A DNA stretch of 64,000 nucleotides from a bacterium D16-50 (GTDB lineage Bacteria; Bacillota; Clostridia; Lachnospirales; Lachnospiraceae), in NCBI GenBank assembly GCA_003612485.1, contig RAZA01000007.1, positions 62,001 through 126,000 on the forward strand, written 5' to 3'. The notes below the pieces were generated by a model. That model was not told the DNA's origin, did not search any database, and saw only the letters and a program-made list of their open reading frames with translations. Position numbers and translations under genes: made by a program. This document shows, in pieces, positions 16,544-24,732 of this stretch (position 1 is its first letter; every line of letters starts with the position of its first letter).

Positions 16544-17661
16544 GTGTTCACCTCCTGAGAAAATTCGCTTTCCCTGCGTTTGAAAATAATGTTTCGCTCG
16601 ATCCACTTCTGGAGCCCATGGGTGGCACAATGCCCCAGCATACCGAAGTAGCTCTGCATGGTTGCGTCCACCGCGTCGAAGTCAATCAGCCACGCCTCGT
16701 ACTCCTTGGCAATATACCGCATACGGGCCTTCATTTTCTTGACGGCCTGCGGCGTTGGCTTGCGCCTGCCCGGATAGATCCGGCAGCCCACGAAGGTGAC
16801 GCCCCGGCAGACGAGGCCGATCGTGGTCTTGCTGTTGAGGTCGAGGTGCAGCACGTCGCCCAGGTAGTCCTCAATGAGCACGCGCCACTCGTTTAGCGTT
16901 TTGGCGTCTTGGTGCAGCAGCACCATGTCGTCCATATACCGGACGTAGTAGTGGGCCCTGAGCTCGTGCTTGATGTACTGATCCAGCTCGTTGAGGCAGA
17001 CATTCGCGAGCAGCTGGCTGGTGAGATTGCCGATCGGCATACCTACCTCAAAGAGCCGCTCAGACGGCGGCACCTCGTCGGCGCTTTTGCCCGGCGGCAG
17101 GCCGAACGGCGTATGATCGCAGCATACGATCACGCGCATGAGCCAGAGAAAACCGTCCTCGCCCGGATATTTTCGCGACAAAATACCGAGCAGCACCTCA
17201 TGGTCTACCCGGTAGAAATATTTTGAAATATCCAGTTTTAAGTAGTGCCAGCGCGGGCCCGGTTTTCTGTCCGCCTGCTCGGCCCAGTATTGCAGCCGGT
17301 CGGCCGCTCTGGTGGTTCCTTTGCCGACTCGGCAGCCGTATGAGTGGTAGATCATGCCATTGTCGAGCTCTTGGTTTACTTGCAGGTATATGGCCCACTG
17401 TACGACGCGATCCCGGAAGCCCAGCGCCATAATGAGGCGGCGCTTCGGCTCTGAGACATAAAACTGCCGGTAGCGTCCCACGGTATAGGTGCGCCACATG
17501 AGATCGTTCTGTATGCCGATCAAGCTTTCCTCCAGATTGGCCGAGAAGGCCACCACGTCGCTGCGGAACCATTTCTCGCTTGCTGCCTCGTGGTATGCGT
17601 TGAGCAGGTTCTCCCACGAGTATATTCTCTCCAGAAGGGAAGGCCAGTTTGTTGTTTCCAT
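16534..17661 (-). CDS. DGR reverse transcriptase
   Basis: This 375-aa enzyme has RT motifs in order: RRLIMALGFRDRVVQWAIY, HYLKLDISKYFYRVDH (first catalytic Asp), GMPIGNLTSQLLANVCLNELD (about residues 207-227) and YVRYMDDMVLL (YMDD at 242-245). The GNLTSQ form is the signature separating diversity-generating retroelement RTs from group II intron and retron RTs. ATG 17661 follows AAGGAG at about 10 bases. It lies just downstream of the template repeat and avd on the same strand, the layout of the Bordetella phage cassette. It should copy the template RNA with errors at adenines, giving cDNA that replaces the variable repeats. Confidence 0.97.
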   Translation of the reverse strand: METTNWPSLLERIYSWENLLNAYHEAASEKWFRSDVVAFSANLEESLIGIQNDLMWRTYTVGRYRQFYVSEPKRRLIMALGFRDRVVQWAIYLQVNQELDNGMIYHSYGCRVGKGTTRAADRLQYWAEQADRKPGPRWHYLKLDISKYFYRVDHEVLLGILSRKYPGEDGFLWLMRVIVCCDHTPFGLPPGKSADEVPPSERLFEVGMPIGNLTSQLLANVCLNELDQYIKHELRAHYYVRYMDDMVLLHQDAKTLNEWRVLIEDYLGDVLHLDLNSKTTIGLVCRGVTFVGCRIYPGRRKPTPQAVKKMKARMRYIAKEYEAWLIDFDAVDATMQSYFGMLGHCATHGLQKWIERNIIFKRRESEFSQEVNTWT

Positions 17662-17932
17662 GTCCTCGCTCCTTTTTATCAAAATAATGGCCCGCGTGTG
17701 GCACTCCTTGGCGCGTCCGTTCCCCTATGGCCGCCACACCATAGGATCCCGGCCACCTTCACCCGCTTATGAGGGAACGGCCAGCCTCCGCGGTTTGCCC
17801 GCCGCCTCTGGCGACTTTCACCAGCAGGCTGCACGGGCGCTGATCTTTGGCCTTGTCGGCCGGGAAATGCGTCCCTTTTGCCTTGCTGTTTCTGCTGAGC
17901 CGTAGCCCGCAGACAATAACGAATAAGGCGAG

Positions 17933-18047
17933 AGCGGAGCGGAAGCCCACGTTCCAGTTCACATTCGCGCGGGAGTTGTTGCCGTTGAAGTAGAACACAC
18001 CAGCGTTCGCACCGTTGTTCCAGTTGCCCCCGCGGATCACGCAGCGC
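17933..18047 (-). ncRNA. DGR template repeat (TR)
   Basis: These 115 bp lie in the 417-bp gap between avd and the RT. Read on the minus strand, the segment would encode RGGNWNNGANAGVFYFNGNN followed by SRANVNWNVGFRSAL. Ten Asn codons (AAC/AAT) are spread along it, the adenine-rich codons on which DGR mutagenesis acts. It is about 87% identical to VR1 (18515-18626) and about 89% to VR2 (56342-56450), and nearly all differences fall at template adenines. It must be transcribed as part of a structured RNA; the exact RNA ends cannot be read here. The rest of the gap (17662-17932) is probably also part of this RNA. Confidence 0.95.
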
Positions 18048-18078
18048 CTCCTTTTTTCTCGACACATTCCCCACGGGC

Positions 18079-18423
18079 TCACTCGTTCGACTTTTTCCAG
18101 CCGCCGAGCATACGCCCGATTTCATTCAGTTCTTTGCTCCAGACTTCGTGGAGCCCCGGAGAGATCAGCCGATCCTCCGGCGAGACTGCCGTGTCCACCA
18201 GAGTGCGCAGCACGTCCAGCTTCGTGTCCATTTTGTTCTGGAGCTCCAGCCGTCGGTTGCCCCGTGAACGGTTGGCCTCAATGCAGAGCTCCAGCATTTC
18301 CGCGTAGGCGTTCGTCATGTGCTTACGGTACTCGAATTTCTCCGGCCGTCTCATATTTTGGGTGCGCTCGGCCACCCGGATCATGCTCCGGGCGATACGC
18401 TGGCGCAGCTCTAAATTGTCCAT
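18079..18423 (-). CDS. avd: DGR accessory variability determinant (Avd)
   Basis: This 114-aa helical, basic protein has RIARSMIRVAERTQNM, FEYRKHMTNAYAEMLELCIE and EDRLISPGLHEVWSKELNEI. The size and helix pattern are those of Avd four-helix bundle proteins (bAvd), which form a basic ring that binds the RT and template RNA. It sits between the variable protein gene and the template repeat, its position in the Bordetella phage cassette. The start ATG 18423 follows AAGGAG. Confidence 0.88.
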   Translation of the reverse strand: MDNLELRQRIARSMIRVAERTQNMRRPEKFEYRKHMTNAYAEMLELCIEANRSRGNRRLELQNKMDTKLDVLRTLVDTAVSPEDRLISPGLHEVWSKELNEIGRMLGGWKKSNE

Positions 18424-18493
18424 ACTTACTCCTTAAAAGCGGAGGGCGGCCCTTGGGTGGGGGCCGCCCTTGCCAGATTTTCAGATTGCCAGA

Positions 18494-19612
18494 TTACCCG
18501 ATATTCGGGATATAAGCGGAGCGGAAGCCCACGGCCCAGTACACACGCGCGCGGGAGTGGCCGGCGAAGGAGACCACACCAGCGCCCGCACCGTCGGTCC
18601 AGTTGCCCCCGCGGAACACGCAGCGCTCGGCTACGCCGTTATTCAGCCAGTAGCAGTCGCCCTCGTAGCTGGCCTCGGTGGTTCCCTCGTCAGGCAGCAG
18701 CGCCAGAGAACGCAGCAGCACCTTGGTAGCCGCGCCGATCGCGGCGGTGCAGGAAACGCTCGCAAAGAGGCAGCTCCGGCTCTGATCCGCAAGGCTGGAA
18801 ATGGTGGTGCTGTATGTCCACTTGCCGCTCACATAGTCCAGCTTCACGGTATTGCCGGAGAGCTTCGCGGAGCCGGAGACGGTACACTCAGGATCCACCA
18901 GAGAGCCGTCGGCCGCGTTGATTGCCTTCCAGCACACGCTCGTCTCATTCTGCGGGTTGTCAGGATCCGCAGCGTCATTGTTGGCAAGGATCTGGAGCTC
19001 GCCCCATACGAAGCGGATCCCGCCCTGCCATTCCCACACGTTGCCGTTCAGATCCCAGATCCCGCCCAGCGTCTTGTCGTGGCTCCATGTGAGCGGGCCG
19101 GTGCCGGTTGCCACGCGGCCAGTGCGGTTGTTGTCGGTTGACATGGGGATCGCTTTATAGTTGCTCTCTCTGGTGTCCTTGCCGTAGTTGTTGTTACCGT
19201 AGGGCATGAAGCCGTTCTTTTTGCACCAGAGGGCGATCGCGGCCCACTCTGCATTAGTGGAGAGGTGCCAGCCGTGCCCCTTGGCCTCGCAGCGGGCGCG
19301 GGAGGTGTCAAAGTCAATATTTACGGCCGGATCCTCACCGGGCAGACTGTACGCTGCCGTCACGTTGTAACCTTCGGTGTTGATTGCTGCGTGTACGACG
19401 TTCTGGTACTTGGAGTAATAGAAGCCGGGGATCTGGACGCCATTCACGATAAAGGCGGGGTGGATCGAGTCGTTGCCGCCGGTCAGCACGTCGCTGTTCT
19501 TAAATGCCGGGATATACACCAGCACGGAGGGGAGATCGGTGTCGTCCACCTCGATCGTATTGTTGGGGCACACGCTTTTGAGTGCCAGCATGGAAAGATC
19601 AAAATTTGCCAT
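18494..19612 (-). CDS. DGR variable protein 1, tail-tip FGE/C-type-lectin fold
   Basis: This 372-aa protein has an FGE-sulfatase-like C-type-lectin domain. Marks are GHGWHLSTNAEWAAIALWCK, GPLTWSHDKTLGGIWDLNGN and VWEWQGGIRF, ending in RGGNWTDGAGAGVVSFAGHS and the conserved VGFRSA. The variable repeat covers residues about 330-366, so only the last 6 residues are outside. ATG 19612 is preferred to 19618 because AGGAGG lies 8 bases upstream. Being the last gene of the tail module, it is most likely the receptor-binding protein at the baseplate or fibre tip, whose binding surface the DGR varies. The large insert between the two parts (residues ~190-310) is serine-rich. Confidence 0.9.
   Translation of the reverse strand: MANFDLSMLALKSVCPNNTIEVDDTDLPSVLVYIPAFKNSDVLTGGNDSIHPAFIVNGVQIPGFYYSKYQNVVHAAINTEGYNVTAAYSLPGEDPAVNIDFDTSRARCEAKGHGWHLSTNAEWAAIALWCKKNGFMPYGNNNYGKDTRESNYKAIPMSTDNNRTGRVATGTGPLTWSHDKTLGGIWDLNGNVWEWQGGIRFVWGELQILANNDAADPDNPQNETSVCWKAINAADGSLVDPECTVSGSAKLSGNTVKLDYVSGKWTYSTTISSLADQSRSCLFASVSCTAAIGAATKVLLRSLALLPDEGTTEASYEGDCYWLNNGVAERCVFRGGNWTDGAGAGVVSFAGHSRARVYWAVGFRSAYIPNIG
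18497..18509. promoter_or_regulatory. Hairpin just downstream of VR1
   Basis: CCCGA and TCGGG arms with a 3-base loop lie 5 bases beyond the 3' end of VR1 at the variable gene's stop. DGR targets often have such a hairpin or cruciform after the variable repeat that helps homing. No equal structure was seen after VR2. Confidence 0.5.
18515..18626 (-). repeat. DGR variable repeat 1 (VR1)
   Basis: This is 112 bp, against 115 in the template; one AAC codon of the template is missing. By hand count 14 differences fall at template adenines (coding strand) and one at a T. Examples are AAC to ACC, GAC, GGC, GCC, CAC and TAC, and AAT to CGT. The invariant 3' part, encoding VGFRSA, would hold the initiation-of-homing sequence. 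Confidence 0.95.
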
Positions 19613-19630
19613 TGTCATGTCCTCCTTGTC

Positions 19631-20029
19631 TTATTCAATGCTCCAGAGAATGACGGTCACGTCGCCCATGTCGAGCGGGTTCTTGTCCCTCTGTACGGTG
19701 GTTTTCTGGTTCATGCCGTCGTTGCCCTCGGCCGCGTCCTCAGCTGCCGGAGCTTCGGCGGGCTCCTCTGCCGGGATCTCTGTCTCGGTGTAGGTCGCGG
19801 CCGGGATCATAACCTGCGCCACATAGCGCAGCCCGGAGCCGGTGCCGATCGTCAGGTTGCCGGACTTATCCCGGCAGACGTCCACCTCCACGTCCCAGTC
19901 CTTCTGGTACTTGGCAGCGTTCAGCATGATCTCGTCGTCGCCGAAGATCAGGCGGGTGCCGCTCTGCTCGAAGTCGATTTTCTGGCCCGCGTTCTTTTCG
20001 ATCACGGTCACTTTGTTGGTTTTTGCCAT
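19631..20029 (-). CDS. Tail-associated protein, unknown
   Basis: This 132-aa protein starts MAKTNKVTVIEKNAGQKIDF, has a beta-rich region (GTGSGLRYVAQVMIPAATY), an acidic Ala/Glu/Pro-rich stretch (EEPAEAPAAEDAAEG), and ends LDMGDVTVILWSIE. It lies between fibre-type genes and the DGR target, 3 bases after the gene upstream. It may be a small fibre or adaptor protein. No family is recognised. Confidence 0.5.
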   Translation of the reverse strand: MAKTNKVTVIEKNAGQKIDFEQSGTRLIFGDDEIMLNAAKYQKDWDVEVDVCRDKSGNLTIGTGSGLRYVAQVMIPAATYTETEIPAEEPAEAPAAEDAAEGNDGMNQKTTVQRDKNPLDMGDVTVILWSIE

Positions 20030-20031
20030 GG

Positions 20032-20457
20032 TTACATTCCTCCTTTAATTCTCAGTTTAATGGTGGCGCTTTTGGCGCTGCCGTCGTAGGCTACCTTGAA
20101 GCCGTTCAGCATACGGTCGAAGATCCTCACGTCGCCGACGTTGCCGTCGTGGTCGGTGATCTCAGCCTCCACGGTGTAGTCCGTGAAGTTTCTCACCCTG
20201 CTGAGGGCGATCGTCTGGGTGGAGTTGTTGAAGGGGTAGCTCTGGCTATTGCTGAGCGTGACCGCCTTTTCCTCCGTCGCCACCTGATCGGCCGTGAGCC
20301 CGCTCTGAATAATCAGCAGAGCTGCCGCGAGGTGTGCGTCTGAAATGCCGTGCTCCATGTTGTTGAAGTTCCCGGCGCTCTGCGGGGTGCCTTCCTGAAT
20401 GACTTCCTCGGTGTCCTGATCTTTTACTTCGTCAATCCACTGGGTATTTCTGTACAT
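20032..20457 (-). CDS. Probable tail fibre / receptor-binding accessory
   Basis: This 141-aa protein begins MYRNTQWIDEVKDQ and QEGTPQSAGNFNNMEHGISD, a pattern shared by many N-terminal tail-fibre or baseplate attachment proteins of phages in gut Clostridia. A beta-rich C-terminal half follows (FTDYTVEAEITDHDGNVGDV). It lies between the tail protein I genes and the DGR target. It could anchor the variable protein to the tail. Confidence 0.55.
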   Translation of the reverse strand: MYRNTQWIDEVKDQDTEEVIQEGTPQSAGNFNNMEHGISDAHLAAALLIIQSGLTADQVATEEKAVTLSNSQSYPFNNSTQTIALSRVRNFTDYTVEAEITDHDGNVGDVRIFDRMLNGFKVAYDGSAKSATIKLRIKGGM

Positions 20458-20475
20458 GCCTTTTTCCTCCTTCCT

Positions 20476-20787
20476 TTAGGTTGTCACTTCATAGATCGGG
20501 ATCGTGAGCTTCACGAGGACGCCCTGCCTTTGTACCTTCTCTATGACGCGCTGCTGATAGGCTGCCACCTCTCCGCGCACGTCAATGAGGCGGGAGGCCG
20601 AGATCGTACACTCTACGGAGTCCAGCGTCGGAAACGTCGCCATAATCACCAGAGTGTCGTCCTCGATCGTTTTCTTGTTGATGGTTCCGCGGTGCCATGT
20701 CGCGCCCACCTGAGCCTCTACGGCGTGGATCGAGCGGAGCCACTGTTTCCTCCGGTGCCCCATGAAATTGTCCGAAAAATACGCCAT
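20476..20787 (-). CDS. Small tail protein, unknown
   Basis: This 103-aa protein starts MAYFSDNFMGHRRKQWLRSI and is mostly beta (TIEDDTLVIMATFPTLDSVE). It lies directly downstream of the gpI-like gene. Position suggests a baseplate or fibre component. No known family was recognised. Confidence 0.5.
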   Translation of the reverse strand: MAYFSDNFMGHRRKQWLRSIHAVEAQVGATWHRGTINKKTIEDDTLVIMATFPTLDSVECTISASRLIDVRGEVAAYQQRVIEKVQRQGVLVKLTIPIYEVTT

Positions 20788-20807
20788 GTGCGTGCCCTCC
20801 TTTCTGT

Positions 20808-22040
20808 TTATTCACCGCAGCGACGTGTCCCACACCTCACGAAGCTATACGCCGCGCAGGTGAGGCCCGCCGCTGTAGCTGCCTTGTTGGTTATGACCGC
20901 GCCTTTTGTGCCGGTTCCCCGTGTTCCGCACTTTATAAAGTCATACGCCCCGCAGAAAAGCCTCGCGGCGGCTGCCGCTTTTTCTGCTATGGCTGCGCCT
21001 ACGGCCATTGTGCGCGGATAGGTGCCGCAGGCAAGGGATCCGGCTCCTTTGTACCCGTAGCCGGTGAGCTCTGTCTCCAGAGCGGAGCCGATCGGCTTCT
21101 GGAGCGTGTGCCCCAGCGTGCCCGGCCGTGGGTAGGTGCCGCAGGTGATTGTCCCGGAGCTGGTGAAGCCATAGAGCTGCGGTTCCGTTTCCGGCGTCGC
21201 CTCAATGTCCGGCTTTATGACTGCGCCCAGAATACCGGGCCGCGGGTAGGTTCCGGCTTTCCGGTTGAAGTTGTACCGGATAGCTCCGGCCGTGCCTTCG
21301 ACGGCAATCCTGTGCTTGGCGGCGGTTCCCAGAGTGCCGGGCCGCGGGTAGGTGCCGCACTTGATTGTCCCGGCGTGTGTGAAGCCGTAAAAGAGCAGCC
21401 TCGCCTCCGGATCCAGCTCAATGCTCGGCTTTACGATAAAGCCCACGGTTGCGATCCTTGGACGAGTGCCACACTTTACAAACTCGTACCGGTGCAGCTT
21501 GGTGTCCAGAGCGTACTCAACGCCGGGATCCGGCCCCTGCTGCCAGAAATAGAAAACGCCCGCGAGGTGCGAGCGCACGTTCTTAGCTGCCTTCACGGCC
21601 TCCACGAATTTGCCGAAGTTCTGGGCCGTTATATGCGGGTTTGTGGTGAGCGCCACGAAGGTGTACGGGGTGCCGTACATTTCGTACCATTCCATGATGT
21701 AGCCCTCGCCGAAGTATGCAGAGATCAGCTGCTCCACGGCCCACTTCGTCCCACGCTTGCGCTTGATCTGCTGGGCGATCTTTAGTGTGGCCTGCTTTTC
21801 CCCCAGACTCATGCCGGTGGAGTCGTACCAGTCCACGTCAAGCTCCCACGCCAGCTCGTCGCACTCCGCTTCGTTGAGGTTGTCTATGTTGTCCCACACT
21901 CTGAGCGTTTTCAAGCGCTTGCTGGGCTCTCCTATGAGTCGGTTCATGGCCTTGCTGAGAGCGATCGCTGCCTCGTCGTCCCGCATGAAGGCAGGGAGAA
22001 GGCGCAAAAACTCCAGCTCAGACACTTTCATGCCGCCCAT
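20808..22040 (-). CDS. P2 gpI-like baseplate protein with repeated C terminus
   Basis: In this 410-aa protein the first ~190 residues match tail protein I of contractile phages: ELEFLRLLPAFMRDDEAAIAL, LAWELDVDWYDSTGMSLGEK, IKRKRGTKWAVEQLISAYFG. The rest is a repeated extension. CGTYPRPGTLG-like units appear about seven times at roughly 30-40 residue intervals (CGTRPRIATVG, CGTYPRPGTLG, AGTYPRPGILG, CGTYPRTMAVG). The extension ends in CGTRRCGE. gpI forms part of the wedge connecting gpJ to tail fibres, so the extension may be the fibre-attachment part. It starts at ATG 22040 after AGGAGGTGGAAC. Confidence 0.85.
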   Translation of the reverse strand: MGGMKVSELEFLRLLPAFMRDDEAAIALSKAMNRLIGEPSKRLKTLRVWDNIDNLNEAECDELAWELDVDWYDSTGMSLGEKQATLKIAQQIKRKRGTKWAVEQLISAYFGEGYIMEWYEMYGTPYTFVALTTNPHITAQNFGKFVEAVKAAKNVRSHLAGVFYFWQQGPDPGVEYALDTKLHRYEFVKCGTRPRIATVGFIVKPSIELDPEARLLFYGFTHAGTIKCGTYPRPGTLGTAAKHRIAVEGTAGAIRYNFNRKAGTYPRPGILGAVIKPDIEATPETEPQLYGFTSSGTITCGTYPRPGTLGHTLQKPIGSALETELTGYGYKGAGSLACGTYPRTMAVGAAIAEKAAAAARLFCGAYDFIKCGTRGTGTKGAVITNKAATAAGLTCAAYSFVRCGTRRCGE

Positions 22041-22053
22041 GTTCCACCTCCTT

Positions 22054-23400
22054 TCAATCCTTTACAACGTGCTGCACGTTGATGTTCCCGGAAAACTTCG
22101 CCACGGTGGTGCTCGGCAGCTCCTTGTATTCCGGTTTGGTGATAGTAACGCGGGTGGCCCCGATCGGGTTCTCTATCCAGTGAGGGCAGAGGATCAGTTT
22201 CCTGAGCTCGTCGGGGTTTATATCCTGATCCAGATTTGAGCCTTGCCAGTAAATGTACCGGTTGATCGCTCCGTCCGGGCCTTCCACATTCTTGACGACT
22301 TCGGACTCGTTGGCCTTGGTCGTGTAGTAGGTCAGTTCTATGTCGTAGAGCTCCACCTCCGGGGCTTCCACCTGCACAATGTCGGTGAGCGGCCTCACGT
22401 CGTCCGCAGAGCAGGCGCGGCGCACGGCCTCCAGTATATCCTCGTCCGGCAGCTCTCCACCGGCGCAGATCGGCACGATTTTGACGCGCCCGTACATGTT
22501 CCGGGTGATCTCGATCTTTACCTCGTCGGCTGCTGCCAGAGAGCCGGAGAGGGCCAGTGTCAGAAGCTCGTCGTCGTAGCTGGCCGTATAGTCAGCACCG
22601 GCCACGGCCTCAGATCCGCCCGGCAGATACACCGCCAGAGACTCCGGGATCAGGTTTGCGCCGCCTTGGAAGGCGTGCCCGGCGTAGGTTTTCAGCGTCC
22701 TGCTGATCCGCTCGGTTTCAGACTCCACCACCGCGTCCGTGACGATCGGGCTCGAAGATAGCGCCCAGTAGCGGTACGCCTTTTCAGGGCCCGCGGTGCT
22801 GAGCCGGTTCTCCGCTTCCCGGATCCTTTCCCGGTATGCTTCGTCGGTTTCCTGATCGCCGCCCCCGTCGGTCGGCTCGGTGTTGGCTACATAGTCAATC
22901 AGGGCGACGTCTGAGAGGTCAACAATCTGTGATAGTTCCCCGATCGCTGCGTCGTTATAGTCTGCGCCGCCTTTCTCGGCCGTCGCTCCCACCTCGACGA
23001 ATAGCTGCCCGGCATAAAGAACGACGGTTTGGTCTGTCAGAAAATAGTGGATAAAGTCGCCAGTCACCCGCAGCCGGGCCGGTATGATGATATTGTGAGA
23101 CACGGCCTCATTCACGCCGAAGCGCAGCGTGGTGGTGGCGAAGGTAGGATCGAGCCGGGCGGTGTCCCGGTTTTCTCCCAGAGCGTCCAGCACGTCCCCG
23201 CGGGCATACCGGAGCATTTTCTGGCGGCAGGCGTCGTTCACGCTGTTGTACACGGCCACGACTACCTGAGCCAGAGCCTCGCCGAAGATCCGGCGCTCGT
23301 CGCCCGGATATAGGGGATCGCCGACGCCGTTCTCCAGATCTTCGAGTATTCCGTCCCGGATCGGCCCCGCTTCGGTGTCAATAAATTTGAGCTCGCTCAT
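22054..23400 (-). CDS. Baseplate wedge protein J-like
   Basis: This 448-aa baseplate J family protein has FGEALAQVVVAVYNSVNDACRQ, RYARGDVLDALGENRDTARL, IIPARLRVTGDFIHYFL, and TDGGGDQETDEAYRERIREAENRLSTAG, the typical loop before the conserved YRYWALSS segment. Length is typical. It overlaps the gp25-like gene by 4 bases (ATGA). J forms the wedge of the contractile baseplate with gp25 (W) and I. Confidence 0.93.
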   Translation of the reverse strand: MSELKFIDTEAGPIRDGILEDLENGVGDPLYPGDERRIFGEALAQVVVAVYNSVNDACRQKMLRYARGDVLDALGENRDTARLDPTFATTTLRFGVNEAVSHNIIIPARLRVTGDFIHYFLTDQTVVLYAGQLFVEVGATAEKGGADYNDAAIGELSQIVDLSDVALIDYVANTEPTDGGGDQETDEAYRERIREAENRLSTAGPEKAYRYWALSSSPIVTDAVVESETERISRTLKTYAGHAFQGGANLIPESLAVYLPGGSEAVAGADYTASYDDELLTLALSGSLAAADEVKIEITRNMYGRVKIVPICAGGELPDEDILEAVRRACSADDVRPLTDIVQVEAPEVELYDIELTYYTTKANESEVVKNVEGPDGAINRYIYWQGSNLDQDINPDELRKLILCPHWIENPIGATRVTITKPEYKELPSTTVAKFSGNINVQHVVKD

Positions 23401-23675
23401 GCGTCCTCGTCCTCCTTCCTTTCAATGTCCACATAGGTGTTAAAGTTTCCGGGGTTCCCGGCCTCCGGGTTGATCTGTATGTCCTTTATATTGACGCGGG
23501 GCTCGAATGTCTCCAGCACCCACTCAGCGTCCGCGACGGCTTCGTCCGTGGCGTTCGGCTGGTCGATCAGGGCACCGTCCCGCCCCCTCACGCGGTCGTA
23601 TGGCACCTCGCCGCGGATCGTCCGCAGCAGATTGGAGGCGCACGTTTCCGGGTTCCCGTTTCCATGTGCTTGCAT
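23397..23675 (-). CDS. gpW/gp25-like baseplate protein
   Basis: This 92-aa protein has SNLLRTIRGEVPYDRVRGRD and VLETFEPRVNIKDIQINPEA, the latter being the core of gp25-like lysozyme-fold wedge proteins (EPR motif). Small size and position before the J-like gene agree with the P2 W-J-I order. Confidence 0.88.
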   Translation of the reverse strand: MQAHGNGNPETCASNLLRTIRGEVPYDRVRGRDGALIDQPNATDEAVADAEWVLETFEPRVNIKDIQINPEAGNPGNFNTYVDIERKEDEDA

Positions 23676-23686
23676 GTCCTCCCTCC

Positions 23687-24373
23687 TTACACGAGCGTGA
23701 CTTCGCTCAGATACACCCAGCTGTTGATCCCGTTCGGGTGCCCCAGCAGTACCCTGTTTTGGCTTTCCTTGATCTGGCTCACCTTATGGCTGCGCTGCTT
23801 TACCCATGCCGGGATCGTCTGGCCGGTTGCGTATTTCTTGCCGGTAGGCTTCACATAGTCGCCCACCTTGATTGTCTTTTTTGCCGCCTTCTTGACGGCG
23901 GTGTTTGTCTTTTTCTTCTGGGCCTTGGTCGTCTTGCTGGCCTTCACTTTCAGCGCCGAGGTGTTCACCTTCACGCTGGTGGTGTCTGGATCGTACTCTT
24001 TGAACTCGAAGGAGAGCGTCGCCAGCCGTATGCGGCCGGAGTCGTCGGTCTTTACGCTGCCGACGGACACTTTCCTGAGCTGGAGCTTCGGGCCCAGCTG
24101 CCTGCCGCCCAGATAGAAATAATTTACTTTTGTAACAAGCGCTTTCCAGCTCTCGATCTCGGCTCGGACGTCTACGCCCGCCCCGGAGTGCAGCGTCGTG
24201 GTGAAGCTGAGCGGGAAAAGCTCGGTGCCTCTCTCGTTGGTGGTTTTCTTTTCCTCGGTGGAGGTGTTATTGTCCGCCACCTGCGAATAGGAGAAGCTGA
24301 GGTCTTGAAGGGCGACGACTTTCTGAGAGCTCACGGCCCATGTTTTCGGGCCCCATTTTGCCATTGTTGCCAT
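23687..24373 (-). CDS. Baseplate/tail protein with gpU-like N part and basic linker
   Basis: This 228-aa protein starts KWGPKTWAVSSQKVVALQDL; the first ~130 residues are beta-rich with FPLSFTTTLHSGAGVDVRAEI and ATLSFEFKEYDP. A Lys/Thr/Ala-rich linker (about residues 140-170) leads to an SH3-like end (VGDYVKPTGKKYATGQTIPA, GINSWVYLSEV). The end resembles wall-binding modules in the endolysin. It lies between spike and gp25-like genes, so a baseplate hub component that touches peptidoglycan is likely. Confidence 0.6.
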   Translation of the reverse strand: MATMAKWGPKTWAVSSQKVVALQDLSFSYSQVADNNTSTEEKKTTNERGTELFPLSFTTTLHSGAGVDVRAEIESWKALVTKVNYFYLGGRQLGPKLQLRKVSVGSVKTDDSGRIRLATLSFEFKEYDPDTTSVKVNTSALKVKASKTTKAQKKKTNTAVKKAAKKTIKVGDYVKPTGKKYATGQTIPAWVKQRSHKVSQIKESQNRVLLGHPNGINSWVYLSEVTLV

Positions 24374-24384
24374 GCTATCCCTCC

Positions 24385-24732
24385 TTAGTGCGGGCTGCTG
24401 GTTTCGCCATGCGCTCCGGTGTGCGTGTGGCCTTTCAGGCTCACGCCTGCCGCCGTGACGTCTCCGTCAGGCACGGCCCCCGTTATGGTTCCGGCTGTCA
24501 GGTGGGGAAGATATGCGCCCCACTCTCCGTCGGCGCGTCCCAGCAGCAGCCCGGTGGCGTCGTCAAACTCGACATACACCACGGCCGTGCCCTTCTTTAA
24601 TTTCCCCGTGTCGCCTCTCAGGTGCCACGGGATCGTGATATTTGCGGTAGGCTTTGCGCCTGCGTCAGAGGGCACCACGCGGGCCGTGTTGCCTTCTATG
24701 CTGGCGATCGCGCCTTTGTTTATTTGTCCCAT
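24385..24732 (-). CDS. Baseplate central spike, gpV-like
   Basis: This 115-aa protein has an N-terminal OB-fold-like region (KGAIASIEGNTARVVPSDAG, GTAVVYVEFDDATGLLLGRA). A short C-terminal beta-helix tip follows, with GHTHTGAHGETSSPH, whose clustered His residues are typical for metal-binding spike tips that pierce the cell envelope. It overlaps the gpD-like gene by one base. Confidence 0.85.
   Translation of the reverse strand: MGQINKGAIASIEGNTARVVPSDAGAKPTANITIPWHLRGDTGKLKKGTAVVYVEFDDATGLLLGRADGEWGAYLPHLTAGTITGAVPDGDVTAAGVSLKGHTHTGAHGETSSPH

Noticed and set aside
17759..18082. An open frame encoding the template repeat as RGGNWNNGANAGVFYF...
   Set aside because: It lacks a convincing ribosome binding site and the reading merely mirrors the variable repeats. 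It is the DGR template RNA region, not a protein gene.
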